The position numbers were made by a program, and so were the translations under genes. Positions 11,029 to 21,974 of a DNA stretch of 64,000 nt are shown piece by piece (positions within the stretch are counted from its first letter, which is position 1; each line of letters opens with the position of its first letter). The stretch comes from Chinchilla lanigera (Eukaryota > Chordata > Mammalia > Rodentia > Chinchillidae): NCBI RefSeq assembly GCF_000276665.1, contig NW_004955465.1:1013551-1077550 (forward strand), in the 5' to 3' direction. The notes under the pieces are model-generated. The model searched no databases. It saw nothing but the letters and a program-made list of their open reading frames with translations, and was not told the origin of the DNA.

Positions 11029-11495
11029 TGTCTTGGTTACTTTTCTCTCCTTGCTGAGACAAAATACCTGACACCCAAATTAAGGAGGGAAAGGTTTATT
11101 TAGCTCAAAGTATGTGGAGATTTCAGTCTAATCAGCTGGCTCCCAGGCAGGGTGGCATGGTGAGGGGCAACAGTTCAAGGCAGCAGCAGACTGCAAAAGC
11201 AACAAGAGCAAAAGAGGGGAAGAGCAAGCCTCTTTTCCTCCATTATATTGTAAGCAGACTACTCGCCCTTGGGTAGGTATAGCACTCACATAGTCTCCCT
11301 GCCCTCCTCTTGCACAGGATATTTACAAAGTATGGACTCTGGCTCCCTGCTGGGTCACTTAAATTTCTAAATTTCTCAGGTTGACACAATGAACAACAGC
11401 AAGGGCCTGTCCTCCATACCCTGTCCTCTATACCTTGCTGAGTTACTTAGTTAAGCTTCCAGACTTCTCAAGTTGACACAATGTATCAACCATAA
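11029..11495 (-). repeat. Rodent MaLR LTR (solo)
   Basis: Read on the minus strand this is an ERVL-MaLR LTR. On the plus strand it runs from TGTCTTGGTTAC through CCTGACACCCAAATTAAGG and AGGTTTATTTAGCTC (the AATAAA-region complement) to a terminal CATAACA. It is longer than the copies at 20032 and 50777 because a segment near the distal end is duplicated (11354-11391 resembles 11443-11483). Confidence 0.78.
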
Positions 11496-11664
11496 CACAC
11501 CTCTTCAGTGTGGGTGGTTTTTATTACCTAAGTGTGCAAAAGATACAATAAAATCTATCTTTAAAGAACATCTAGTTCAGGAGGAAAAAAAAAATGGCAT
11601 ACTTGGAAAAAGCCAGAGGTCAATGCAAGCAAATGCTGGCAGATGGGTAACAGAGGTGTGTGTA

Positions 11665-11775
11665 GGGACTGAACTCAGGTCTTCTTGCTAAATTGCCCAG
11701 GTGGCCTCAAATTTGCATCTTCCTGCATCAACCTCCCAAGTACCTAGGTTTACAGGCATGCACAAACACACCTGG
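11665..11775 (-). repeat. B1-like SINE fragment
   Basis: TTGCTAAATTGCCCAGGTGG through CTCCCAAGTACCTAGG to GGCATGCACAAACACACC is a reverse-complement B1 without the duplication, probably the B1 half of an old dimer. Confidence 0.65.
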
Positions 11776-11916
11776 TAGATTAGAATCTTAAAAGTAAATC
11801 TTAAAAGAAAATGGCTGAGCTGGTTATAAGGGACTTCAGTGCAGAAGATACATACCAGCTTGACTCAAGCACAGCACTGAATTCATGCCAGGGAGAAAGG
11901 AGTGGGCATTTCAGCT

Positions 11917-12085
11917 GCGCATGGTGGCTCATGGCTGTAATCTCAGCACTCTAGGAGACTGAGGCAGGAGGATCAAAAGTTTGAACCCAGGTTGGGCAAT
12001 GCAGCAATGTAGTGAGATCCTTTCTCATAAAGGGTCAGGGGAGGCTGAGGAGGCAGCTCAGGGAGAAGGCACTGGATGCTATCCC
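11917..12085 (+). repeat. B1-ID dimeric SINE, diverged
   Basis: A sense B1 half (GCGCATGGTGGCTCATGGC, GACTGAGGCAGGAGGATC, GTAGTGAGATCC) is followed by an ID-like half (GGAGGCAGCTCAGGGAGAAG). It is old and decayed. Confidence 0.65.
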
Positions 12086-12636
12086 GAGAATGGAAAAGAG
12101 ATGAACTTGGGCAGGGCATGGCGGTAGAATAATAAAGCTGGGCTTGTTTGTTTCTCCTTTTTTTCCCTCTCCTTTAAAAAAAAAATTTCTTCTGTTGCTT
12201 CATAGAGTTCATCCTTTATCTCCAGCTAATAAGCTACAGACGTATAGAGTAGCCACTCACACTTTATACCATCTGTTCAGGAAATGGTTTTTACACTGTC
12301 TATCATCTTTGGGGGAGAGGAAGGGAATGGTGTTTAACGAGGGAAAAATGAAAACATGAAAATGTGTTCCTTCCCTCCCTACTCCTTTCCCTTCTTCCTG
12401 CATGGCTCTGTCCTAAAGTTATAGATGGGACGAAATAAGACAGTCCTTTCATGGAGAAGGGAGACAGGGTGAGTTGCAGTGTGCCACAGCCATGCAGGTG
12501 GAGGGGAGCCTTCATTCAAGTGGGAGGTCTGACACGAGGAGTCAGAGCCCTCAGGGTGCAGGGGAGCCATGTATGGGCGTGTTCACTATGTGCCTCAGAG
12601 CCGGAGGTGGTGATGGAGGCATTCATACATGGGATG

Positions 12637-13207
12637 TGTTGGTCCATTTTCCATTTCTGCAATGAAACAGCTCAGGCTGGGGAACTGGTAAAGAAAAGAA
12701 GCTTAGCTCATGGTTCGGAAGGTCCAAGAGCATAGTACTGGCTTCTGCTCAGATCTGGGCAGGCCCTTCCGGCTACGTCACAACATGGCACACAGCGTCA
12801 TGGTGGGAGTGTGTGCAAGGAGATCACAGAGCAAGACAGGAAGCCAGAGAGTAGGGAGAGGCCGGGCTTGCTCTTTATAACACAATCCACGCTGGAGGGA
12901 ACTCACTGAAGTTTCACGATAAATGCATGGATCCCTCCTGATAAGTGAGTGGTTGTTTGTTTTGTTTGTTTGTTTGTTTTTTGTACCAGGAATCAAACTC
13001 AAGACCCTGTGCTTGTCAGGCAGGTGCTTGTGCCACTAAGCTACATCCCTGGCCCATGGATCCCTCCTGAGAACACATCCCCAATGACCTAATCACCTTC
13101 TACTGGACCCCACCTCTTAAAAAAAAGAGGTGGCCCCTAATGCTGCCATATTGGGAAATGGGCTTCCAACACATGAACCTTTGAGGGACATACTCAGACC
13201 GTATCCA
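12637..13207 (-). repeat. MST/MLT-type MaLR LTR split by an ID SINE
   Basis: The plus strand shows the complement of a MaLR LTR: TGTTGGTCCATTTTCC, GCTCAGGCTGGGGAACTGG, ACATCCCCAATGACCTAATC, CCCACCTCTT, and an end at about CCGTATCCA. An ID SINE occupies 12942-13054. Removing the SINE and one copy of its duplication leaves a continuous LTR. Confidence 0.75.
12942..13054 (-). repeat. ID SINE inserted in the MaLR LTR
   Basis: A reverse-complement ID element (GTACCAGGAATCAAACTCAA to CTACATCCCTGGCC) with a T/G-rich tail. A perfect 16-base direct repeat CATGGATCCCTCCTGA flanks it (12926-12941 and 13055-13070). Confidence 0.93.
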
Positions 13208-13479
13208 ACTCAAAACACAGGCCAGCTTAATACGGGGCATCAAAGCATAACAGATAGAGAGATATCTGTTTATGGATATAGATGGCATGGACATAGAGGA
13301 CTGATCAAACAAGTTATTGTTTTAAGGCTTTGTACCATCAGAAAAAGGAATCACTAATGTAGAAAGAGAGAAAACTAAGATGAACACTGCTGTGTTAGAT
13401 TGGAATTGGTTAATATGAATCAAGATTTTTGAGACAGAAAGATAGCTGATGGATGGGTAGCTAGAAAAAGAAACATGAA

Positions 13480-13813
13480 TACGTGCCTTTGCTCGCATAT
13501 TGGGACAGACTGACAACTCTAAGATGACCTCCAGTTGATCACTTTGGCAGGCGTGGCTCCTCCCCTTGCACCTGTCACTTGGTGGGTCGCTGTAGTAAGA
13601 ATCTCCTTCTGAGGTGGCCTCCAGCGTCATCCCACCCCTCCTGCTATTTCCGCCTGTGTAACTCCCTCCTCTGGTGCCTGGACAGAGTCTATGGCTACCT
13701 TCTAACCAAGAGAACACAGCAGGGATAGTGGGATATCAGTGTGTGATTGTGACACCTAAGATTGTAACATGCACCTTACTTGGAGTCTCTCTGTGTCTGT
13801 GTCTGTCTCTCTG

Positions 13814-13847
<34 letters not shown>

Positions 13848-14190
13848 TCTGCTGTGCAGTGACCTGCCCTATCACAGGTGCCAAGAACATGAGGCAAGCC
13901 TCCAGTTAACAGCCAGCATGAAGCTGAGACCTTCAGTTCAACAAACCTACAAAGACCAGACTTCTGCCACCATGGAGCTTGGAATTGCATCCTTCCATGT
14001 TTGAACCCTGAAGTAGGACCACGGCCACAGCTGACACTGTGAGACTTAGATGCAGAGGACTCTGCTAAACCACGCCAGGCCCTTGAGTCATAAGAACTGT
14101 AGGACAATACACGTGCGTTATTCTAACTGCTACATTTGTGGAAATCCATTGCACAGCTGCTAGTGACAAATGCTTGTGTGTACATGCATT
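13480..14190 (+). repeat. MaLR-like LTR with a (CT)n expansion
   Basis: ATGACCTCCAGTTGATCAC, AACAGCCAGCATGAAGCTGA and an end block with ACTGCTACATTTGTGG resemble older MaLR LTR sequence in sense orientation. A polypyrimidine CTGTCT/CTCT tract occupies about 13783-13850. The family call is tentative. Confidence 0.4.
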
Positions 14191-14793
14191 CCCTAGCTCT
14201 TGAGAAAGCCTACGAGCAACAATAACACCTCAGCAGCACTGGAGTGTCCGAATTTGGGCTTCACATGTTGTTTTCAGCTGAAAGGAAGCATTGCTTCTTG
14301 GAGAAATGGCTGATCCCAGGGCCACAGCTTGGAAGCACAGGATGAGTGCAGAACATTGTGTTGTGCCAGCAAATAAGGAAGTGCTTGAAGAGTGAGGAGA
14401 CATATCAGAAGGGCACGGAAGGCAGCAGGAAGAGGCTCCCGCCAGTCAAATCAGGGACTATGTGAGCATCCAAATAAATGATAATCACGATGGATTACAA
14501 GCCTATTGAATAAAACAGGAATCCACAAGACCATAGAGCTATACATAAATAATGGAGTAAATTGAAAGTTTTAGGAAGAATGGGATACTTACATTATTTG
14601 GAAATACTCTGCTACAATGTATTTGTTAAGTGCAAAGAGGAAAAGAGCAACTTTGTAGCAGAGAAGCCCGACAGATGCCACCTATCAGGTGACTGAAGTT
14701 AACATCATCACATGGCAATCACATGACACCCGACAAGAGGTACCGATGACACAACCATTTCTATGATACTTTTGCACAAAATGCATAACTTGA

Positions 14794-16429
14794 CTGGGAA
14801 GAAAGATAGCCTCTTTAATAAATGGTGCTGGAAAAGCTGGCTCTCCACATGCCAAAGACTAAAACTAGACCCATGTCTATCACTGTGCACTAAAGTCAAA
14901 ATAGATCAAAGATCTAAATATTAAAACAGAAACACTAAATCTACTGGAAGAAAAAGTAAGTAGAAATCTTGAAGACATAGGAGTAGGCGGTGAGTTCATG
15001 AACAAAAACCAAACTACATGGGAAATACTTCAAAGAATCAACAACTGGGATCTCATCTTATTGAAAAGTTTATGCACATCAAAAGAAATCACCAACAGAG
15101 TAAAAAGAAAGCCCACGAAGTAGGAAAAAATGTTAGCTAACTGTCCCTCAGACAAAGGACTTCTATCGAGAACATAGAAAGAATTTTTAAAAGTCACGCC
15201 CCCCACAATTCAAAGACCTAATCCAAAAATGGGCATCTGAGATGAATACACACTTCTCAGATGAAAAAATACTAATGGTGAATAAATATAGAAAAAATGT
15301 TCAACATCATTGGTCATTCAAGAAATGCAAATTAAAACAACACTGAGATTCCATCTCACCCCAGAAAGAGTGGCTATCATTAAGAAATCCACCAATAACA
15401 AACAGTGGAAAGGCTGTGGGGAAAAAGGAACCCTTCTCCACTGCTGGTGGGAGTGTCAACTGGTGAAACCACTATGGAAATCAGTGTGGAGATTCCTTAC
15501 AAAACTAGGATTTGAAGTCCCACTTAACCCAGCTATTCCCCTTCTGGATATTTTCCCAGAAGAATTAGAAACATTATACCACAGCAATATATGTGCACCC
15601 ATGTTTATAGCAGCACAATTTGTCATAGCTAAATCGTGGAAACAACCCAAATGCCCATCACTGAGGAATGGATAAAAAAGATGTGGTATTTTTTATACAA
15701 TGGAATATTACTCAGCTATAAAAAAGATAAACTTGAGGTTTTTTAGGTAAATGGACGCAACTAGAGACCATACTCATAAGTGAAATAAATTGGACCCACA
15801 TACATGTAAACATCATATTTTCTCCCTAGTGTAAACATTGTATTGTCTCCCTAGTGTAAGAACCTGAAAGAGTAAATAACACCCAAAAGATACAATAGAT
15901 ATTGTGAAAGGGAAAGAAATTCCTCAAAGGGAAGGAACAACTGGGAAAGGGAAAGGAAAAAAGAAAGAATGAAGGGAAAAATATGTATACAAGGATAGCT
16001 GGGATAATTGTACTGCTGATGTCTATTGGTTTATTAAAAGGAACAGTTAATGCTTAAATTTTTTGACCAATTTTGCATGCTTATATCTGGTAATCTGAAC
16101 AAGTAATTTCAAGACAACAATATGCAATATAACAACCATTGGTCAATTCCCACCATCTTGTTTAGTGAAGCTCTGTGTTGTTTCTAGTGGGTTTTTAAAA
16201 TTATTTTTTATTCTCTTTAATGGTTTGATCAATCTTGCATTCTTACGTCTGGTAATCTGAGCAACTTTGTTGCAGATAACAATATTTAATATGACAACCA
16301 CTGTTAATTCCTATCATTTTGTTTTGAAACCCTGTGTCATTTTTATTGTTTTGTGTTGTTTTGTTTTTGTCTATGTTGTTGTTATTTTGTTATTGTTTTC
16401 TATTCTCTTTAAAATTAAAAAAAAATTTT
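14794..16429 (+). mobile_element. 5'-truncated L1 LINE (ORF2 3' end plus 3'UTR)
   Basis: A 1.6-kb L1 is bounded by a perfect 16-base target-site duplication (AAAATGCATAACTTGA at 14778-14793 and 16430-16445). It retains the C-terminal part of ORF2: the frame at 15310-15675 reads [25 protein letters not shown] and [20 protein letters not shown], standard L1 ORF2p C-terminal motifs. The reading frame is broken upstream and just downstream, so no functional reverse transcriptase remains. The 3'UTR (about 15790-16429) contains two imperfect copies of a module (from 16062 and from 16224) and ends in an A-rich tail. Confidence 0.93.
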
Positions 16430-16756
16430 AAAATGCATAACTTGAATCTGTTCAAGAATAAGTAGCAGACAAATGTAAACTAAAAAAAGTACTCTAAAAA
16501 CAACAGGTCTCAAACTTCAAAAGTGACAGGGTCATGAAAGTTAAGGAGAGGCTGAGGCACTGGCCCAGGACCATAGACACATCACAAGTAACTGCAACAA
16601 ATGATCTTGACCTGGATCCGTGGCTGTAAATAATGTTGTTGGTGCAACTGGAAAATTTTGAGTAGGGTGTGAGAATCAGAGTGATGATAGACACCTGTCA
16701 CTGTGTAGAAATTCCATAAAGACATTAATGCAGTGTGTCAGCAATTTATTCTCAAG

Positions 16757-16918
16757 TGGCTCAAGTCAATGTGGTGGCACATGCCTGTGATCTCAGCACT
16801 CTGGAGGCTGAGGCAAGAGGATCACTGTGAGTTCGAGACCAGCCTGAGCTACATAGTGAGTTCAAGGCCAGCCTGCATAGCAGAGAAAGTCCTTGTCTCA
16901 AACAAAACAAAACAAAAT
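16757..16918 (+). repeat. B1 SINE
   Basis: A sense B1 with internal duplication (GAGACCAGCCTGAGCTACAT then CAAGGCCAGCCTGCATAGC) and an (AAACA)n tail. Confidence 0.9.
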
Positions 16919-17007
16919 CAAGTAGCGCAGTAAATTAAAAAGTTCTGTCAACTGTATTATCAATTTCCCTGTAACTTTTTGATTGTTTTGAAATAAAAAT
17001 AAGATGT

Positions 17008-17185
17008 CGCAGGGTGTGGCAACACCTGCCTGGAATCTCAACACTGAGGAGGCTGAGGCAGGGGGACAGAAAGTTGGAGTCCTGCCTGGGACTTAGCAAG
17101 ATTCTGTCTCACAGTAGAAAATAAAAAGGGCTGAGGAATGCATTGATCCCCAGTATAATCAATCAATCAATCAATCAATAAAAGT
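17008..17185 (+). repeat. B1-ID dimeric SINE with (AATC)n tail
   Basis: A sense B1 half (GGAGGCTGAGGCAGGGGGAC, GACTTAGCAAGATTCTGTC), then a short ID remnant (GGGCTGAGGAATGC, GATCCCCAGTA) ending in AATCAATC repeats. Confidence 0.75.
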
Positions 17186-17198
17186 TAAAAGGAAGTAA

Positions 17199-17342
17199 TG
17201 ACAGTCCAACGATTCTCAAAGTGTGGCCTGTAGAAAACCATTTGGAACTTGCTAGAAATGTAAATTCTTGGATTCCAACCCAGTTCCACCTCCGATGATT
17301 CTGATGCACTCTGAAGTCTGAGCACTGCTGTACCGGCCCATG
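17199..17342. repeat. MER5-like old DNA transposon fragment
   Basis: ATTCTCAAAGTGTGGCCTG, then AACTTGCTAGAAATGTAAAT and CTGATGCACTCTGAAG follow the order of MER5-type nonautonomous hAT elements, from memory. Confidence 0.6.
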
Positions 17343-17667
17343 CATTCACAACTAAACATTCAAAAAGCTATTCCTTAGCCTAGCGTGCCACCCGGTATTG
17401 AAAACAAATAAGATCAGTCTATTTAAATTTCTATCCGTTTTAATAGATAATCCAATATGATGCTGGCAAAGTTCATACTAAGTAAAAAGAGTAGAGTAAC
17501 AGACCTTTAGAACTGTTTTAAAAGAAAGAAGACTACAACTGCTACTTATTGAGTGTGCCCTATGCCAAGATTCATGTTAGCTTCTTTTCCATAAGAAAGA
17601 AAATCCACGGATTCTTAGGAAGACATCTGGGAATTTAGAAAATTTGATGGATCAGAATCCTCTACTC

Positions 17668-17841
17668 CATCTGGGCGTGGTGGCACATGTCCGTAATCCC
17701 AGCACTCGGGAGGCTGAGGCAGGAGGATTGTTGTGAGTTTGAGGCCAGCCTGGGCTACAAAGTGAGCTCAAGGCCAGCCTGAACTGCATAGTGAGACCCT
17801 GTCTCAAAAAGACAAAAAGAAAAAAAAAAAAAAAAAGAAGA
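17668..17841 (+). repeat. B1 SINE with target-site duplication
   Basis: A full-length sense B1 (GGGCGTGGTGGCACATG, internal duplication, poly-A tail). It is flanked by AGAATCCTCTACTC (17654-17667) and AGAATCCTCCACTC (17842-17855), one mismatch. Confidence 0.93.
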
Positions 17842-18009
17842 AGAATCCTCCACTCTAATTTATAGACTAGCCTAGCTTTATAGAAATCCATTCAACAAAT
17901 GTCTATTGATTGCCACAAGTGAGAAAAGTACTTTAAGTTGTACTATAAGTAGGTTCACAGGCACAGTATTTGGTGGCTATGACAAAAACTTTCATGTAAT
18001 CTTTTTATT

Positions 18010-18082
18010 TTTAGTTTGGTCATGCTGGGGCTTAAATCCCTGGGCCTTACCTATGTTAGGCAAGTGCTGTACCTCTAGCTCT
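18010..18082 (-). repeat. ID-like SINE fragment
   Basis: GGGGCTTAAATCCCTGGGCC and GGCAAGTGCTGTACCTC match the reverse-complement ID B-box and A-box sides. Confidence 0.6.
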
Positions 18083-18089
18083 TTTATCT

Positions 18090-18690
18090 GTTTTTAAATA
18101 AGAGTGTTATTGAGATGTAATTCACATACCACATAATTTATCATTTAATGGGTGCAGTTCAATGTTTTTAGTATGCTCACAAAGTTGCACAACCATCACC
18201 ACAATGCATTTTAGACATTTCACCACCCCCAAAAGAAATCTTGTATCCACTCTGGTTTCCTTCCTCCCCTCAGCTCCTGGCAACCACTAATCTATTTGTG
18301 TCTTTATGGATTTGCCCACTCTGGACAGTTCATATACATTGAACCATAGGATATGAGGCCTTTTGTGCTAGCATCCTCCCTTAGTGTTTTCAAGGCTCAT
18401 CCATGTTGTGACATGTATGAGACCTTCATTCCTTTACATTGCCACGTCATGTCCCCATGTACAGATATACAGCATTGATTTCTCCATTCACTCACTGAAG
18501 GACATCTGAATGGTTACCATTTTTTTTAAACTGTTATGAACAATACTGCTATGAACATCTGTGTGCAGATTTTTGCATGGATATGTTTTTCATCTCTCTT
18601 GGGTAGATACTCAGGAGTAGAATAGCTGGGTCCTGAGATTACAATTAATCTTTCCATCACCAGCAGTAAATGAGTATATCAGGGTTCAGT
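18090..18690 (-). repeat. Old L1M 3' end
   Basis: A long match to the well-known reverse complement of L1M ORF2/3' sequence: TTATTGAGATGTAATTCACA, GTTGCACAACCATCACCAC, CCTGGCAACCACTAATC, GCTCATCCATGTTGTGACA, ATACTCAGGAGTAGAATAGC. Many substitutions and no coding capacity. Confidence 0.85.
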
Positions 18691-18699
18691 GTCTTCATA

Positions 18700-19920
18700 T
18701 CCCTCTAATACTTGTTATAACACTACAAATAATCTTGCATCATAATTAAACTGTAAAAAAATCATGATTGGAATGAAAGCCATTGGGTGAATTAGAAAGA
18801 CCAAGAGTCAAGTATTATGAAATCAGCTTGTTTGTATCATGAGGAAGTATTTAAGGAGCTACTGGATATAGGGCACTATAATAGGAAACTGGCTCTTCTA
18901 AGGTGCTCCTCATGCTGTCAGTGGGGTCCCTATGACTCAGATTTCCCTACCAAGCTCGGAATTATCTTAAGATCGCTAGGTCTGGTTCTACAGGCAGAGC
19001 AGCTTTACTGAGAAATCTGGTGTTTCAGTTCACCCACAGTAGGCAGAGACAAGTAATGACAGCTTTCGTTTCCTTGTTGACCCAGGCAAATATAAAACAG
19101 ATCCAAGACATCTGCGATTGGCCTGAATTTCTGGTTCTGAGTTAAAGCCTAATTTTTAGGCCACTGGACCGGTGACCCAGACGCCAGCCCTGAACCCCGG
19201 GAGTGTTCTGTTTGGCCCATGTAGTGTTTCCAACACTTTGATTTAAATTCCTTTATGCTCCTCAGTCTGTTAGTGTTGTAGACCTGACCTGGTTCACTCT
19301 TTCACATTACGTATCTGGCTTCAAGGGATATTTCAATTAGCAATTCCTGCTTGGGATGGTGCCTGAGTCATATGTTTAAAAGCCTGGGGCATCATTACGT
19401 AGACTATCTTTGCCACCATCAAAAGTAAACAGTCTTGTATCTACCCTGCATCTTCAAAGAGAAGCAGTTACTAAGGTATAATTGTGCAATATATTGCTTA
19501 GAGAACAATAGCTAGATGTGACCTGTACCTACTAGGATTTTACAGACCAAGATAAGCCACAAGGACACAGACAGACATTGGGTCAACAGAGAGCAGAAAA
19601 GCTATAAAGACCATGAAAATAAACACAGTTCTGTCCCAATGGGCCCCTGCTCACAACTGTATTCTAGAAACTGGTTTCTTTACAACAGACCACCCCAGAA
19701 TAACCTATAAGAATGTGAAAGTATTCAATGAATATATCTCCCTGTACGGAGTTGCAAGACTTGTGAAATCTCATCATTCTTCAGTAATGCCAACGCGAGT
19801 GAAAGACAGAGAGAGAGAGTGTGTGTGTTTTCTGTTACCCAGTTTTCTTTCTTTTCCCTCCCACCTCCCTTTCTCTGTCTCTGTCTGTCTCTGTCTCTAT
19901 CTCGGTCTCTGTCTCTGTCA
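18700..19920. other. Unannotated intergenic sequence
   Basis: No gene or confident repeat was recognised. A polypyrimidine run (TCTGTCTCTGTCTGTC, about 19865-19920) borders the following dimer. Confidence 0.5.
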
Positions 19921-20472
19921 GAGTGAACCTAGTGCCTTGCTCTAAGTTACATCCTCAGCCTTTTTTTCCTTTCTCTTTGTTTTCTTTTCATTTGTTTGTT
20001 TTTTGAGTCAGGGTCTTGCTAAATTGCCCATTGTTATGGTTTGTGTCTGGGTGTCCCCCCAAAGCCTCATGTGGTCATGGGGCAAGCTTTTAGAGTTTGA
20101 TTAATTATGGGTGTGAGAGCTACACCCGCCCTGGGGTGGATAGTTTGCATATGTAAGGGAGAGGAAGAAGCTGCTTGGGGCCATTCCTGGCTTTTGTGTT
20201 GGTTGCTTTGCTGTGTTCTGCTGCCAAGAGCTGTAGCTCTCTGCCGTGTGCCACTCTGCCTTATAATCTGCCAAGTACGGACTGAAACCTCCACAAACTG
20301 TAAGCGAAATGAACCTTTCCTTCCTTAATTTTGGTTGTCAGGTATTTTGTCCCAGCAGCGAGAAAAAAAGTAACCAAGACACCCACGCTGAGCTCCAATT
20401 TGCACTCCTTTTGCCTCAGCCTCCCAGATTACACCTATTGCAATTACAGGCGTGCACCAACACACCTGGCTT
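19921..20472 (-). repeat. B1-ID dimeric SINE interrupted by a MaLR LTR
   Basis: The ID half (AAGTTACATCCTCAGCC) and the start of the B1 half (GAGTCAGGGTCTTGCTAAAT) end at 20031. The rest of the B1 (GAGCTCCAATTTGCACTCC to GGCGTGCACCAACACACC) resumes at 20382, after an intervening LTR. Confidence 0.8.
20032..20381 (+). repeat. Rodent MaLR solo LTR, nested
   Basis: A 350-base LTR running from TGTTATGGTTTGTGTCTGG to AAGTAACCAAGACA with TG...CA ends, an A-rich polyadenylation region (AAGCGAAATGAACC) and 5-base flanks CCCAT (20027-20031) / CCCAC (20382-20386), as expected for an ERVL-type insertion. It interrupts a B1-ID dimer and so is younger than it. Confidence 0.85.
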
Positions 20473-21247
20473 TAAATTCTTCTAAAGCAGATGTTCTCTT
20501 TGGAATGACTGGCTGTGGGATTAGCAAGAGGACTGGAAGTGAGGCTTTTGCATCCCTTGATGCTCTTGGACTTCCTAGCAGCTCCCACTACTTGCTGTTG
20601 CACCCATCCAGGGCTGCAGGGAGTGCTGGTTGCCAATGGCTCCCTGCCTAGAGATGCCCAGGATTTTGTGCTCCCTTAGGGAAAGGCATGGTCTACGGCC
20701 AAAGAGTAATTAATACAGGTTATAAAAGCCTTGGACTTGAGCCCTAAACTGGGACAGCTGTGTGGTGCATACACACTCCGAGCTCCTTGTGGAGTCAGGC
20801 CAAAGCCTGACTTGTTGGGTCCAGGCCTTGGCTGGCTCCTTCCTCTTCACTCTCCTACTTCGCTCAACCCTTGTGGTTGCCCGGAGAGCATTCTCGCAAA
20901 TGATCGCTTGCACCAAAAACCCCATGTCAGGCTCTCTCCCTAGGAAACCCGATCTAGGACACCTACCCTTGCCATCAGCGTTACTCAGATGGGGTCAGAG
21001 CTTTAAGTGGTTATTAAAGCATAGTAGATATGACATTCGGCATCTAGTGGTTAAAAAGTAATGGCCCTGAGCTGCTGCAGCCCAGTGACACTCTAATAGT
21101 GTCCTTAAAGGTAATTTTATGGCATTTATGCTTCTGCCCAGTGGAACAGCCATTTCAGTTCATACCTCAAGCACAAAATTACTTTTCCATTAAATCATAG
21201 TGCTTATATAACCCCTTCCTTTGCTGAAATGTGGTCAGAACTCAAGA

Positions 21248-21297
21248 GAGAGAAAGGGAGAGAAGAGAGGGAGAGAGGGAGGGAGGGAGAGCGAGAG
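21248..21297. repeat. (GA)n-rich purine tract
   Basis: GAGAGAAAGGGAGAGAAG-type purine-only low-complexity sequence. Confidence 0.85.
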
Positions 21298-21523
21298 AAT
21301 TATCAAGACAAAGAACAAGCCTAGTTTTGCATTGTACAATTTACATGACACCTAAAACTGTGCCTTACAGAAAAATACACTCAAAATCATTGCAATTTTT
21401 ATGAGGAAAATGTGATTATTATACCACTTTGGCTTCCACAATAGAGCATAGTTCATCTTCTCGACTTTGTACAACTTTTTCCCCTCAGAGCCTAAAAAGC
21501 TTGAGTTGTGTATATGATATGAG

Positions 21524-21908
21524 TGTTAGTTTTCTAACAGCTATGACAATTGACCACAAGCTTGGTGGCTTAAAACACTGAAGTTTATTCTCTCGTAGTT
21601 CTGGGGGCTGGAAGTGTGCCATCGAGATATGGCAGAGTTTCGCTCCCTCCAGCTGTGGAAGAGGCTCCTCTATGTCCTCCCAGGAGCTGGTGCCTGCACT
21701 TCTGTCGGTTCCCTTTTCCCCTGACCTTCCCCTGCACATGTGTCATCTCTCCTCTGTCTCCAGTTTCCCTCCATCCCTCTTATATGGACACTTGTCATGG
21801 GATGGAGGGCCCATAGGAGGATCTTCTTTCAAGATCCTCAATCACATTGGCAAAAGACCTTTTTCTACATAATTCTTATTCACAGGTTCCAGAGACTGAT
21901 GTGGACAT
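21524..21908 (-). repeat. MLT1-type MaLR LTR
   Basis: The plus strand shows the complement of an MLT1 LTR: TTCTAACAGCTATGACAATT, GGTGGCTTAAAACACTGAAG, TTCTGGGGGCTGGAAGTG, and a 5' end near 21908 next to a T-rich run. Confidence 0.72.
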
Positions 21909-21974
21909 TTTTTTTTTTTTTTTTTTTTTTAAGAATTTGATCAAGGCACTACTTGAACACTTACACTCTCATAA

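Noticed and set aside
13783..13850. CTGTCT/CTCT tract considered as a CRISPR-like or satellite array
   Set aside because: Units are 2-6 bases with no spacers. It is a polypyrimidine microsatellite inside an LTR-like region.
15310..15675. 121-codon open frame with clear protein similarity
   Set aside because: It is the C-terminal remnant of L1 ORF2 in a truncated insertion with broken frame, not a host gene.
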